From positions 124,001 through 188,000 of the forward strand of contig NZ_CP095732.1 in the NCBI RefSeq assembly GCF_020447305.1: a DNA stretch of 64,000 nucleotides, given 5' to 3'. Positions 8,381 through 16,839 of this stretch are shown here, piece by piece. Within the stretch, counting starts at the first letter, position 1. The number at the start of each line of letters is the position of its first letter. The position numbers and the translations under genes are program-made. The notes under the pieces are model-generated. The model was not told the origin of the DNA, ran no database searches, and was given only the letters and a program-made list of their open reading frames with translations. Source of the DNA: Abyssibius alkaniclasticus (GTDB lineage Bacteria > Pseudomonadota > Alphaproteobacteria > Rhodobacterales > Rhodobacteraceae).

Positions 8381-9573
8381 TTGCGCAGCACCGCATTGGC
8401 GCGCCGCAACCGCTGGCCCAGCATGTTGCGCAAATGCTCGCGGCCTATCAGGGGGCAATGGCGGCAAGCGCAGCCCTTGGCACCGAGTCCTTTCCCTGGC
8501 ACCCATCGCTCGATCCGTCCGGGCTTGAACCACCCGATCCGGTGGTGCTGGCCCAGGAGGTTGGTGCCCGTATGGCCACCACGCTGGCCGGTCTGGCGCG
8601 CTGGCAAAACCACCCCTATCGGCGAGCCCCTGAAACCGCGCCGCCCGTCTGGCAAAGCGGCGCGACGCGATTGCTGGATTATGCGCCAGACGCGCCGCAC
8701 ACTGCCGTGGCCGTGCTGGTCCTGCCCTCGCTGGTCAACCGCGCCTATATCATGGACCTGACGCCCGAAACTTCGGCGATGGGGCGGCTGGCGGCAGCCG
8801 GGCTGCACCCTTATTTGCTGGACTGGGGCGCACCCGGGCCCGATGAGGCGGGCTTTGGCATTCAGCACTATGTTGCGCGCGCGCGCGCCGCCCTTGCCCA
8901 TATCGGGCCAGCCTGCCTGCTGGGCTATTGCATGGGCGGCACGGTTGCAGCCGGGCTGGCGGCGCGCAATTCTGAAAACATTCGCGGCCTTGTCGCGCTG
9001 GGGGCGCCGTGGGATTTTACCGCCGGCGGCGGCGTGCGCAGCCAGTTGCGCCTGCTCTACGGCCAGCATGACGGCGCGGCAGCGCGCGCCCTGCTGGGCG
9101 GGCTGGCCGAGACTTATGGCTGCATTCCTGCCGCGCTGTTCCAATCGCTGTTTGCCGCGCTCAACCCGCTGGCCTTTGCCACGAAATTCCGCCGCTTTGC
9201 GGAGCTTCGCGCAAACTCACCCGCAGAAACATGTTTCGTGGCGCTGGAAGACTGGCTGGCCGATGGCATTGCGATGTCGGCACCAGCCGCGCAGGAATTG
9301 CTGCTGGACTGGCATCTGGGCAACGCCCCTCAGCTTGGCAACTGGCAATTGGAGGGTGGCGCCGTGCGCGCGCAAAACCTGACCTGTCCCACCCTTGTTG
9401 TGGCCGGCTCGCATGACACGATCGCCCCGGCTGCGGGTGCGCTGGCGCTGGCCCGCGCAGCGCCAAAGGCCACGGCCTTCACCGCTGGAACCGGCCATGT
9501 CGGCCTCATCACCTCGGCCCGCGCCGCTCCTGTGCTATGGCAACGCGTTTGCAGCTTTGTGCAAAGCCTGTAG
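8377..9573 (+). CDS. Short PhaC-like alpha/beta-hydrolase (putative PHA synthase)
   Basis: 398 residues. A lipase-box-like GYCMGG carries a cysteine nucleophile (C185) rather than serine, with D347 (SHDTIAP) and H374 (GHVGL) completing a synthase-type triad. The segments LPSLVNRAYIMDL and FVALEDWLADG are typical of PhaC and its relatives. Class I synthases are about 600 residues; this protein lacks the long N-terminal domain and is close in size to class III/IV PhaC, which need a second subunit. It could polymerise 3-hydroxyacyl-CoA or be a PhaC paralogue of unknown role. It sits directly before phaA and phaB. Confidence 0.75.
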   Translation: MIAQHRIGAPQPLAQHVAQMLAAYQGAMAASAALGTESFPWHPSLDPSGLEPPDPVVLAQEVGARMATTLAGLARWQNHPYRRAPETAPPVWQSGATRLLDYAPDAPHTAVAVLVLPSLVNRAYIMDLTPETSAMGRLAAAGLHPYLLDWGAPGPDEAGFGIQHYVARARAALAHIGPACLLGYCMGGTVAAGLAARNSENIRGLVALGAPWDFTAGGGVRSQLRLLYGQHDGAAARALLGGLAETYGCIPAALFQSLFAALNPLAFATKFRRFAELRANSPAETCFVALEDWLADGIAMSAPAAQELLLDWHLGNAPQLGNWQLEGGAVRAQNLTCPTLVVAGSHDTIAPAAGALALARAAPKATAFTAGTGHVGLITSARAAPVLWQRVCSFVQSL

Positions 9574-9639
9574 AATGGGTGACAGCGCCATGCCCAACTG
9601 CTATTTTGCACCGCAACATAAACCTGAAGGACCATCCCC

Positions 9640-10815
9640 ATGACCAATATCGTGATCGCATCCGCCGCCCGCACCGCCGTTGGCAGCTTTCTGGGCAGCT
9701 TTGCCAATACGCCCGCGCATGAACTGGGTGCCGAGGCTATTCGCGCCGTTCTGGCCCGTGCGGGTGTTGATGCGGCCGATGTGTCGGAAACCATTCTGGG
9801 CCAGGTGCTGACCGCCGGTCAGGGCCAGAACCCGGCCCGCCAGGCGCATATCGCCGCCGGTCTGCCGATTGAAAGCGCGGCCTGGGGCATCAACCAGGTT
9901 TGTGGCTCGGGCTTGCGGGCCGTGGCGCTGGGTGCCCAGCACATTATGCTGAATGATGCCGAAATCGTTGTGGCGGGCGGGCAGGAAAGCATGAGCCTGT
10001 CGCCCCATGTCGCCAATCTGCGCAATGGCCAGAAAATGGGCGACCTTGGCTTTGTCGATTCGATGATCAAAGACGGGTTGTGGGATGCGTTCAACGGCTA
10101 TCATATGGGCACAACGGCGGAAAACGTGGCCGAACAGTGGCAGATTTCGCGCGACCAGCAGGATGAATTTGCCGTGGCCAGCCAGAACAAGGCCGAAGCC
10201 GCGCAAAAAGCCGGCAAGTTCGCCGATGAAATCACCCCCTTCACCATCAAAACCCGCAAGGGTGAAACCGTGGTCGACCAGGACGAATATATCCGCCACG
10301 GCGCCAGCATCGAGGCGATGCAAAAGCTGCGCCCGGCATTTTCCAAAGAAGGTTCGGTTACAGCAGGCAATGCTTCGGGCCTGAATGATGGCGCGGCAGT
10401 CACCCTGCTGATGACCGAAGAAAATGCCATGAACCGCGGCATTCAGCACCTTGGCCGCATTGCGGGCTATGCAACAGCGGGGCTTGACCCGTCGATCATG
10501 GGTGTTGGGCCGGTCATGGCAAGCCGCAAGGCATTGGCCAAGGCGGGCTGGACAGTGGATGACCTCGATCTGGTCGAGGCCAACGAGGCGTTCGCCGCGC
10601 AGGCCTGTGCCGTGAACAAGGAAATGGGCTGGGATCCGGCGATTGTGAATGTGAACGGGGGCGCCATTGCCATTGGCCATCCGATCGGCGCTTCGGGCTG
10701 CCGTGTGCTGAACACGCTTCTGTTTGAAATGCAGCGCCGCGATGCCAAGCGCGGCCTGGCCACGCTGTGCATTGGCGGTGGCATGGGTGTTGCGCTCTGC
10801 GTTGAGCGTGCGTAA
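9640..10815 (+). CDS. phaA: Acetyl-CoA C-acetyltransferase (beta-ketothiolase)
   Basis: 391 residues, standard thiolase length. It condenses two acetyl-CoA to acetoacetyl-CoA. Catalytic residues are C88 (NQVCGSG), H347 (GHPIGASG) and C377 (CIGGGMG). The start is preceded by GAAGGACC. phaB follows after 55 bp, which contain a TATTGCGCAATA palindrome. A second thiolase lies at 51863; the phaB linkage marks this one as the PHA enzyme. Confidence 0.95.
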   Translation: MTNIVIASAARTAVGSFLGSFANTPAHELGAEAIRAVLARAGVDAADVSETILGQVLTAGQGQNPARQAHIAAGLPIESAAWGINQVCGSGLRAVALGAQHIMLNDAEIVVAGGQESMSLSPHVANLRNGQKMGDLGFVDSMIKDGLWDAFNGYHMGTTAENVAEQWQISRDQQDEFAVASQNKAEAAQKAGKFADEITPFTIKTRKGETVVDQDEYIRHGASIEAMQKLRPAFSKEGSVTAGNASGLNDGAAVTLLMTEENAMNRGIQHLGRIAGYATAGLDPSIMGVGPVMASRKALAKAGWTVDDLDLVEANEAFAAQACAVNKEMGWDPAIVNVNGGAIAIGHPIGASGCRVLNTLLFEMQRRDAKRGLATLCIGGGMGVALCVERA

Positions 10816-10818
10816 CAT

Positions 10819-10830
10819 TATTGCGCAATA
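10819..10830. promoter_or_regulatory. Perfect palindrome TATTGCGCAATA between phaA and phaB
   Basis: Twelve-base perfect palindrome 3 bp after the phaA stop and about 40 bp before phaB. Its TTGCGCAA core resembles the TGC-rich dyads upstream of phaR, so it may be another PhaR site. A related GTTGCGCAAC palindrome precedes the amidotransferase gene near 12921-12930. Confidence 0.35.
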
Positions 10831-10870
10831 GCACAACAAACAGAACAATCGTTTCAACAGGAGAGATCGC

Positions 10871-11596
10871 ATGACCAGAACGGCCCTTGTAACAGGTGGA
10901 ACCCGCGGCATTGGTGCGGCCATTTCGGTCGCGCTGAAAGGGGCGGGCTACACCGTTGCTGCCAATTATGCAGGCAATGACGAGGCAGCGGCGAAGTTCA
11001 CCGCCGAAACCGGCATCAAAACCTATAAATGGTCGGTGGCCGATTATGATGCCTGTGTCGCGGGAATTGCCAAGGTTGAAGCCGAGCTTGGCCCGGTCGA
11101 TATTCTGGTGAACAATGCCGGCATTACCCGCGATGGCATGTTTCACAAGATGACCCGCGAACAATGGTCCGAGGTGATCGACACCAACCTGTCGGGCGTG
11201 TTCAACATGACCCACCCTATCTGGGGTGGTATGCGGGACCGTAAATTTGGCCGGGTGATCAATATCAGCTCGGTCAACGGGCAGAAGGGCCAGGCCGGTC
11301 AGGCCAACTATTCGGCGGCCAAGGCGGGCGATATCGGCTTTACCCGCGCATTGGCACAGGAAGGGGCGCGCGCGGGCATTACCGTCAACGCCATTTGCCC
11401 CGGCTATATCGGCACCGAAATGGTGCGCGCCATTCCCGAAAAGGTGCTGAACGAGCGGATCATCCCGCAAATTCCCGTGGGCCGTTTGGGCGAGCCGGAA
11501 GAAATTGCGCGCTGCGTGGTCTTTCTTGCATCCGATGATGCGGGCTTTATGACCGGGTCGACCATTTCGCCAAACGGCGGCCAGTTCTTTAGCTGA
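10871..11596 (+). CDS. phaB: NADPH-dependent acetoacetyl-CoA reductase
   Basis: 241 residues, short-chain dehydrogenase fold. The nucleotide-binding TGGTRGIG is at 8-15, NNAG at 81-84, and the catalytic set includes serine in NISS, Y147 and K151 (YSAAK). It reduces acetoacetyl-CoA to (R)-3-hydroxybutyryl-CoA for polymerisation. AACAGGAGAG precedes the ATG. A strong terminator follows, so the pha transcript probably ends here. Confidence 0.96.
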   Translation: MTRTALVTGGTRGIGAAISVALKGAGYTVAANYAGNDEAAAKFTAETGIKTYKWSVADYDACVAGIAKVEAELGPVDILVNNAGITRDGMFHKMTREQWSEVIDTNLSGVFNMTHPIWGGMRDRKFGRVINISSVNGQKGQAGQANYSAAKAGDIGFTRALAQEGARAGITVNAICPGYIGTEMVRAIPEKVLNERIIPQIPVGRLGEPEEIARCVVFLASDDAGFMTGSTISPNGGQFFS

Positions 11597-11626
11597 TTGC
11601 TGTAAGCCAAACGATGAATTATCAAG

Positions 11627-11652
11627 AAATGGCGCAGTTTGCGCCATTTTTT
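11627..11652 (+). terminator. Rho-independent terminator after phaB
   Basis: Stem AAATGGCGCA / TGCGCCATTT with a 3-base loop, followed by further T residues. It ends the pha operon only 15 bp before the start codon of the ATP-grasp gene, so that gene relies on read-through or on a promoter overlapping the hairpin. Confidence 0.85.
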
Positions 11653-11666
11653 GTTAAAGGTATTAT

Positions 11667-12893
11667 ATGGTTGAACCGTCAGACATCCTGCGCTCGGTCT
11701 CGCAAATGCGCGCGCCAAGCGTTACATTGATGATGCAGTATGTCGCGCAAAAGCAGGGCGTTTCCACCGGGCGGCAAGTGCGCGAAATGTTCGCGCTGCG
11801 CTATGGTCCGGGCAAGCTGCTGCCGCATGAATATTACCGTTTGCGCGTGTATCGGCGCGACCTTTCGCGCAGTGACAAGCGCGAATTTCTGGGAGACCGG
11901 GCTGCAAAGGCGCTGAATTACGGCCTGACCGCACCCGAACTTGCCGGCGCGCGCTACATGGTCGACCAAAAGCCGGTATTTCTTGCGCTCTGCGCGGCCA
12001 GCAACCTTGCCTGCACCGAAACTCAGGCCATGTATTCGCCCCGCCAAACCGTGGGATCCTGGGCGCAACTGCGCAGTGCTGCGGAAATTGTTGCCTTCCT
12101 TCGGCATGACGCGCGCTATCCGCTCTACTGCAAGCCCACCGATAGCAAACAATCCATCGGCGGGATCGAGATCGAGCGGCTTGATGCCGACGGGCATCTG
12201 GTTTTTGGCGAAGGCCTTTCCGGGCCACACATAGAGGCGTTTGCCGCCGAGATTCTGGCCAAATTCCCAAGCGGCTATTTGTTTCAAACCTGCGAGGCAA
12301 TGGCCAAGGATCTGCGCGGCCTTGCACCCAAAGGGCTTGGCCCGATGCGGCTGAACTCGATTTTAACCGAACAGGGCGCGCCGCTGGTGTTTTTCGGCTC
12401 GTTCCGGATGCCGGTCGATGGCACGGAATCCGGGCCGACAAAATCCAAGCGGCGCTATTTTGCCAATCTTGATCTTGAAAAGAACGAAATCAGCATCGCG
12501 ATGGAACGCACCGACGGGGCCCATTTGATAATCGAACACCAGCCGGTGACGGGCACCAAACTGCCGGGCTTCAAGGTTGAACAGCTGCCCGATGCGGTTG
12601 CGCTGGTGAAAGCCGCCCATATGCTTATGCCCGAACTTGGGATCATCGGCTGGGATGTCGCGCTGACCGACAAAGGCCCGCTGATCATCGAGGGCAATGG
12701 CAACCCGTCATGCAGCCATTACCAGCTTGTGCGCGGGCGCGGCATCATGAATGCAGAACACAGGCCGCTTTTCGCCGCGGCCAAGGCCCGGGCCGATGCC
12801 ATTTCCGCCGCGATCAAGGCGGGCAACGATGCCTGGCAGCTTGGCGCGATACGCGACATCGTGGCGTTGGAGCGCGGGCGCTTCAATTCCTAG
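11667..12893 (+). CDS. Sugar-transfer-associated ATP-grasp family protein
   Basis: 408 residues resembling the ATPgrasp_ST family (PF14397). Visible parts are a helical N-terminus (1-100), a lysine-bearing strand YPLYCKPTD, the QTCEAMAKD segment, and the C-terminal metal/ATP site GWDVALTDKGPLIIEGNGNPSC where the conserved acidic and asparagine residues sit. Family members are presumed to ligate a carboxylate to an amine or thiol but substrates are unknown. It begins just behind the phaB terminator and precedes a glutamine amidotransferase and an exporter. Confidence 0.75.
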   Translation: MVEPSDILRSVSQMRAPSVTLMMQYVAQKQGVSTGRQVREMFALRYGPGKLLPHEYYRLRVYRRDLSRSDKREFLGDRAAKALNYGLTAPELAGARYMVDQKPVFLALCAASNLACTETQAMYSPRQTVGSWAQLRSAAEIVAFLRHDARYPLYCKPTDSKQSIGGIEIERLDADGHLVFGEGLSGPHIEAFAAEILAKFPSGYLFQTCEAMAKDLRGLAPKGLGPMRLNSILTEQGAPLVFFGSFRMPVDGTESGPTKSKRRYFANLDLEKNEISIAMERTDGAHLIIEHQPVTGTKLPGFKVEQLPDAVALVKAAHMLMPELGIIGWDVALTDKGPLIIEGNGNPSCSHYQLVRGRGIMNAEHRPLFAAAKARADAISAAIKAGNDAWQLGAIRDIVALERGRFNS

Positions 12894-12953
12894 GCTGGTA
12901 ACTGCCCGATTGCGGCGCTAATTGTTGCGCAACCACATTTTGCGGAGCCTCAC

Positions 12954-13700
12954 ATGCGAATCGGAATTCTTGAAACGGGCAATGTTTCGGATGCGCTGAA
13001 AGCGCGGTTCGGCGATTATCCCAGCATTTTTCATGCGCTCATCCATACCCGGTTGCCCGATGCGGAGTTCATTGATGTGTCTATCGTCAATGGCGAAAAA
13101 CTTGGCCGCCCGGATGACGCCGATGGCTGGCTGATCACCGGCTCGCGGCACGGCGTATACGAAGATCTGGACTGGATCAATGCGCTCAAGGCCTTTGTGC
13201 GCGACTGTGTGGCCCAGAATGTGCCGCTGGTTGGCATATGCTTTGGCCACCAGCTTATTGCCGAGGCGATGGGTGGCAAGGTTGAAAAATCGGAACGCGG
13301 CTGGGGGCTGGGTGTGCATGAATATCAAACCCACAACCTGCCGGGCTGGATGGCCGATCTCAAGTCCAGCTTCAAGGGCTATGCCGTGCATCAAGACCAA
13401 ATCGTAACGCCGCCGAGCAGCGCGCAGATCATCGCCAGCTCCGAATTTTGCCCTTATGCGGCAATGGTTTATGGCAACCCCGATGCGCCCGATGCCATTA
13501 CCGTGCAATCCCATCCGGAGATGACCGCCGAATTTGTGCAAGGGCTGATCGATACGCGGTTGAACGCAATCGTGCCCGCCGAGCGCGTGGCCCTTGCCGA
13601 AGCCGGGCTCGTGCAGCAGGTGCAAAACGATATCTGGACCGCGCTGATCGCCCGTTTTCTTGAGGCGGCCAGCAAGCGCCGCGCCAGCGCCGCAGCTTGA
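12954..13700 (+). CDS. Class I glutamine amidotransferase
   Basis: 248 residues. The catalytic triad is visible: C96 in GICFGHQ, H187 and E189 in QSHPEM. It is a stand-alone GATase1 domain of the type that releases ammonia from glutamine or hydrolyses gamma-glutamyl compounds such as gamma-glutamylputrescine or related amides. GGAG lies 8-10 bp before the ATG. The next gene starts with TTG inside its stop (TTGA overlap), so the two are coupled. Proximity to an ATP-grasp ligase is suggestive of a shared amide-forming step, which is inference only. Confidence 0.85.
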   Translation: MRIGILETGNVSDALKARFGDYPSIFHALIHTRLPDAEFIDVSIVNGEKLGRPDDADGWLITGSRHGVYEDLDWINALKAFVRDCVAQNVPLVGICFGHQLIAEAMGGKVEKSERGWGLGVHEYQTHNLPGWMADLKSSFKGYAVHQDQIVTPPSSAQIIASSEFCPYAAMVYGNPDAPDAITVQSHPEMTAEFVQGLIDTRLNAIVPAERVALAEAGLVQQVQNDIWTALIARFLEAASKRRASAAA

Positions 13701-14542
13701 GCAGCCTGCGTGCAACCCTCCTGGGCAGCATTGCGGTGCTGCTTTGGGCGCTGCTTGCGCTGTTCACCACGCTTTCCGGTGGTTTGCCGCCCTTCCAGCT
13801 TTCGGCAATCAGCTTTGCGCTTGGGGCGGCGATTGGCCTGCCCAGCCTGATCCGCCAGCGCGCCCGCCTGAAAGGGCTGCCATTGCGGGTCTGGCTGCTT
13901 GGGGTTGGTGGGATATTCGGCTACCACTTCTTCTATTTTACCGCCCTGGCCAATGCGCCCGCGGCCGAAGCCAGCCTTGTTGCCTATCTCTGGCCGCTGT
14001 TCATTGTGCTGTTTTCGGCACTTCTGCCGGGTGAAAAACTGCGCGCGGGCCATATGGTTGGGGCGCTCATTGCCTTTGGCGGCGCCGCCATGCTGATCGC
14101 CCGCACGGGTTTTGACATCGCTCCGGAATACTGGCTTGGCTTTGGTGCCGCGGCGTTATGCGCGCTGATCTGGTCTGGCTATTCGGTGGCCAGCCGCGCG
14201 GTGGGCGCGGTGCCCAGCATCATCATCGCCGCCTATTGCGCCATTTCCGCCCTCTTGGCGCTGGCCAGCCATCTGCTGTGGGAAACAACGGTCTGGCCGC
14301 AAACCACGCAGGCCTGGCTGGCCTTGCTTGCGCTTGGGCTTGGCCCGGTCGGACTGGCGTTTTACGTGTGGGATATTGGCGTGAAACGCGGCAATATCCA
14401 ACTGCTCGGCGTGCTGGCCTATGCAGCCCCCGTGCTGTCGACACTCGTTCTGGTTCTGGCGGGCCTTGCGCCTGCCACGCCGGTTTTGCTTGGCGCGGCA
14501 GCCCTTATTGCATTTGGTGCGCTGGTTGCGGCGCGAGCCTAG
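13697..14542 (+). CDS. EamA/DMT-family transporter (YddG-like)
   Basis: 281 residues with about ten transmembrane helices in two five-helix halves, as in the drug/metabolite transporter superfamily. The segment ANAPAAEASLVAYLWPLFIVLFSALLPGE is split across helices 3-4 and is typical of YddG-type amino-acid exporters. It starts with TTG at 13697 overlapping the stop of the amidotransferase gene. It probably exports an amino acid or small metabolite; the substrate cannot be told. Confidence 0.85.
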   Translation: MSSLRATLLGSIAVLLWALLALFTTLSGGLPPFQLSAISFALGAAIGLPSLIRQRARLKGLPLRVWLLGVGGIFGYHFFYFTALANAPAAEASLVAYLWPLFIVLFSALLPGEKLRAGHMVGALIAFGGAAMLIARTGFDIAPEYWLGFGAAALCALIWSGYSVASRAVGAVPSIIIAAYCAISALLALASHLLWETTVWPQTTQAWLALLALGLGPVGLAFYVWDIGVKRGNIQLLGVLAYAAPVLSTLVLVLAGLAPATPVLLGAAALIAFGALVAARA

Positions 14543-14545
14543 CGC

Positions 14546-14713
14546 TCAATGCGCGCTCAGCCGCTCGATCTCATCCTTCAGGCGCAGCTTTTCGCGCTTC
14601 ATTTCAATCAATGACAGATCATTGCTCCCCGGACTGCGTTGGTCTTTGCTGATTCGATCTTCCAATGCGGCGTGTTTCTTACGCAATTCGGAAATATGGC
14701 TGTCGAGATTCAT
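14546..14713 (-). CDS. YdcH/DUF465 family small protein
   Basis: 55 residues beginning MNLDSHISELRKKHAALEDR, ending in KLRLKDEIERLSAH. This is the two-helix coiled-coil pattern of DUF465 (YdcH), widespread and of unknown function. It converges on the DMT gene with 3 bp between stops and has its own upstream AAAGGAGG ribosome site. Confidence 0.9.
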   Translation of the reverse strand: MNLDSHISELRKKHAALEDRISKDQRSPGSNDLSLIEMKREKLRLKDEIERLSAH

Positions 14714-14800
14714 GCGTGCCTCCTTTGGGTTGCTTGCCTGGGCATTGCACCACGAAAACCGCGCCCTGTCACCTAAGCTTCACATAAAATTTGGCCGGCT

Positions 14801-15577
14801 TCAGCGCGCTGGGCGCAAAAGTGCCAATGGCGCCATATCGCGCAGAATTGCGCGCGCAACCGGGCTATAGGCATCATCGGCAGCCCCGTGCTGCGCGCCT
14901 TCATGCACGATGAGCGGCGCAAGCAGCCGCAGCGGGCCGCGCGCGCCCTTCACCGCCTGCACAATCAGGCGCCCGGCGCAGCGCCCCTGGCGCGCGGCCA
15001 GCGGCAGCACGGTCACATCCCCCGCCCGCCCGTTCAGCGCGGCAAGAATGTCACCCAAAGCCTCGGCCCGATGCACGAGCGTGATCATGCCGCGCGGATG
15101 CAGGCGGCGCAGCGCGGCATCCACCCAGACCGACAGCGCGGTCATCGGCTGCTGCTGGGCGCGCGCCTTGCCCGCATCGCGCGGGGCGGTGCCGGCATGG
15201 TCGGCGTAAAAGGGCGGATTGGCCATGACATGATCGAAACTAAGCGCGCGCAGGCTGGCGGGCATTTCAGCAAGATCGCCGTCATGTATGGTCAGCCGCA
15301 GCCCGTTTTCCACCGCATTCAGGCGCGCAAGCGCGGCATAATCGGGCTGCAATTCCACGCCATGCGCATCAAGCCCGGCGACACGGCGGCTAAGCGCGGC
15401 CAGCGCCACGCCTGCACCGCAGCCAAGTTCCAGCACCGATTGGCCGGATTGCGCGGGCACGGCGGCCGCCAGAAACACCGGGTCGGTTGCGGCGCGATAG
15501 CCCGCAACGGGCTGCGCCAGCCACAGCCGCCCGCTTAAAAACGCATCCCGGCTGAGCGCGGATTCGGCAAACCCCAT
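14801..15577 (-). CDS. tRNA1(Val) adenine-N6-methyltransferase-like protein
   Basis: 258 residues. A Rossmann methyltransferase domain has the SAM loop ELGCGAG at 50-56, an acidic GVELQ strand end, and NPPF at 120-123, the motif of N6-adenine methyltransferases acting on RNA or protein. Overall it matches the TrmN6 (YfiC) group, which methylates A37 of tRNA-Val. It is 3 bp downstream of the DUF2007 gene. Confidence 0.85.
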   Translation of the reverse strand: MGFAESALSRDAFLSGRLWLAQPVAGYRAATDPVFLAAAVPAQSGQSVLELGCGAGVALAALSRRVAGLDAHGVELQPDYAALARLNAVENGLRLTIHDGDLAEMPASLRALSFDHVMANPPFYADHAGTAPRDAGKARAQQQPMTALSVWVDAALRRLHPRGMITLVHRAEALGDILAALNGRAGDVTVLPLAARQGRCAGRLIVQAVKGARGPLRLLAPLIVHEGAQHGAADDAYSPVARAILRDMAPLALLRPAR

Positions 15578-15580
15578 CGG

Positions 15581-15796
15581 CTAGGCTTTCGTTTCCAGAC
15601 CATTGTCGCGCAGCACCTGTGTGGCCTCTTGCGCATCATCATCCACAACCATCACCCGGCGGGGGAACAGGCCAATCCCGCCGTAAAACACGCTCATATT
15701 CTCATCAAACACCACAACGGAAATCTCCTCACCCTCGAGCAAGGCGCGGGCAAAGGCTATTTCGGTCGGGTCTGTGCTGCGGAAAATCTCTTTCAT
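15581..15796 (-). CDS. DUF2007 family putative signal-transducing protein
   Basis: 71 residues beginning MKEIFRSTDPTEIAFARALLEGE, with the central VVVFDENMSV and a C-terminal RVMVVDDDAQEA. This is the DUF2007 ferredoxin-like fold (PII-related), function unknown. It is transcribed with the methyltransferase gene and divergent from the polyprenyl synthase gene, with about 50 bp between start codons. Confidence 0.85.
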   Translation of the reverse strand: MKEIFRSTDPTEIAFARALLEGEEISVVVFDENMSVFYGGIGLFPRRVMVVDDDAQEATQVLRDNGLETKA

Positions 15797-15849
15797 CTGC
15801 GCAGATTATCGGGCAAACAGCGCAACGTCGAGACATGGAGCAGGTGGTT

Positions 15850-16839
15850 ATGGCAGACAGGGGCGCTTTTGCGGAAATTCAGCACGAATTGGCCGAAGAT
15901 ATGGCAAAAGTGAACACGCTGATTGCCGCGCGCATGGCCTCTGAACACGCGCCGCGCATTCCGCAAGTCACCCAACATCTTGTTGGTGCGGGTGGCAAGC
16001 GGCTGCGCCCGCTGCTGACGCTGGCCACGGCGCGCATGTGCGGCTATGGCGGCGATGATCACATCAAGCTGGCGGCTACGGTTGAATTCATCCACACCGC
16101 CACGCTTTTGCACGATGATGTGGTCGATGAAAGCGCGCAGCGGCGCGGGCGGCCCAGCGCCAATTTGCTGTGGGACAACCAGACATCGGTGCTGGTGGGC
16201 GATTATCTATTCTCGCGCAGCTTCCAGCTCATGGTGGAATGTGGAAGCTTGCAAATTCTCGATATTCTCGCCAATGCCTCGGCCACAATCGCCGAAGGCG
16301 AGGTGCTGCAACTGACTGCCGCGCAAGACATTTCCACCACCGAGGCCACCTATTTGCAGGTTGTGCGCGGCAAAACCGCAGCCCTTATGGCGGCAGCCTG
16401 CGAGGTTGGCGGCGTAGTCGCGGGCCGGCCCGAAGCCGAATGCACCGCCCTGCGCGCCTATGGCGATGCACTCGGCATCGCCTTTCAGATGACCGATGAT
16501 TACCTTGATTACAGCGGTGCCGCCGCCAGCCTTGGCAAGAATACCGGCGATGATTTCCGCGAACGCAAGCTGACCCTGCCCGTCATCCGCGCGATTGCCG
16601 CCGCCGATGATACGGCCCGCGCCTTCTGGAGCCGCACCATTGCCGATGGCAAGCAGCGCGAGGGCGATGTGGAACAGGCGATGGATTATCTGGCCAGCAC
16701 CGGCGCGCTGGCCGATACCCGCCGCGCCGCGCTTGACTGGGCGGCCAAAGCGCGCGCCGCGCTTGCCCCGCTGCCCGCACACAGGCTGCGCGATTTGCTG
16801 GCCGATCTGACAGATTTCGTGGTCGCCCGCGCGGTTTAA
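15850..16839 (+). CDS. ispB: Long-chain polyprenyl diphosphate synthase (octa/decaprenyl)
   Basis: 329 residues from ATG 15850, which has GGAGCAGG just upstream; an alternative in-frame ATG is at 15835. Both aspartate-rich motifs are present: DDVVD at 89-93 and DDYLD at 216-220, plus GGKRLRP at 48-54. The enzyme extends isopentenyl diphosphate into the quinone side chain; Rhodobacteraceae mostly make ubiquinone-10, so decaprenyl is likely but length cannot be read from sequence alone. It converges on ispE, sharing TTAA at the stops. Confidence 0.92.
   Translation: MADRGAFAEIQHELAEDMAKVNTLIAARMASEHAPRIPQVTQHLVGAGGKRLRPLLTLATARMCGYGGDDHIKLAATVEFIHTATLLHDDVVDESAQRRGRPSANLLWDNQTSVLVGDYLFSRSFQLMVECGSLQILDILANASATIAEGEVLQLTAAQDISTTEATYLQVVRGKTAALMAAACEVGGVVAGRPEAECTALRAYGDALGIAFQMTDDYLDYSGAAASLGKNTGDDFRERKLTLPVIRAIAAADDTARAFWSRTIADGKQREGDVEQAMDYLASTGALADTRRAALDWAAKARAALAPLPAHRLRDLLADLTDFVVARAV

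Noticed and set aside
9601-11647. Long minus-strand frames opposite phaA and phaB
   Set aside because: Shadows of the strongly biased pha genes.
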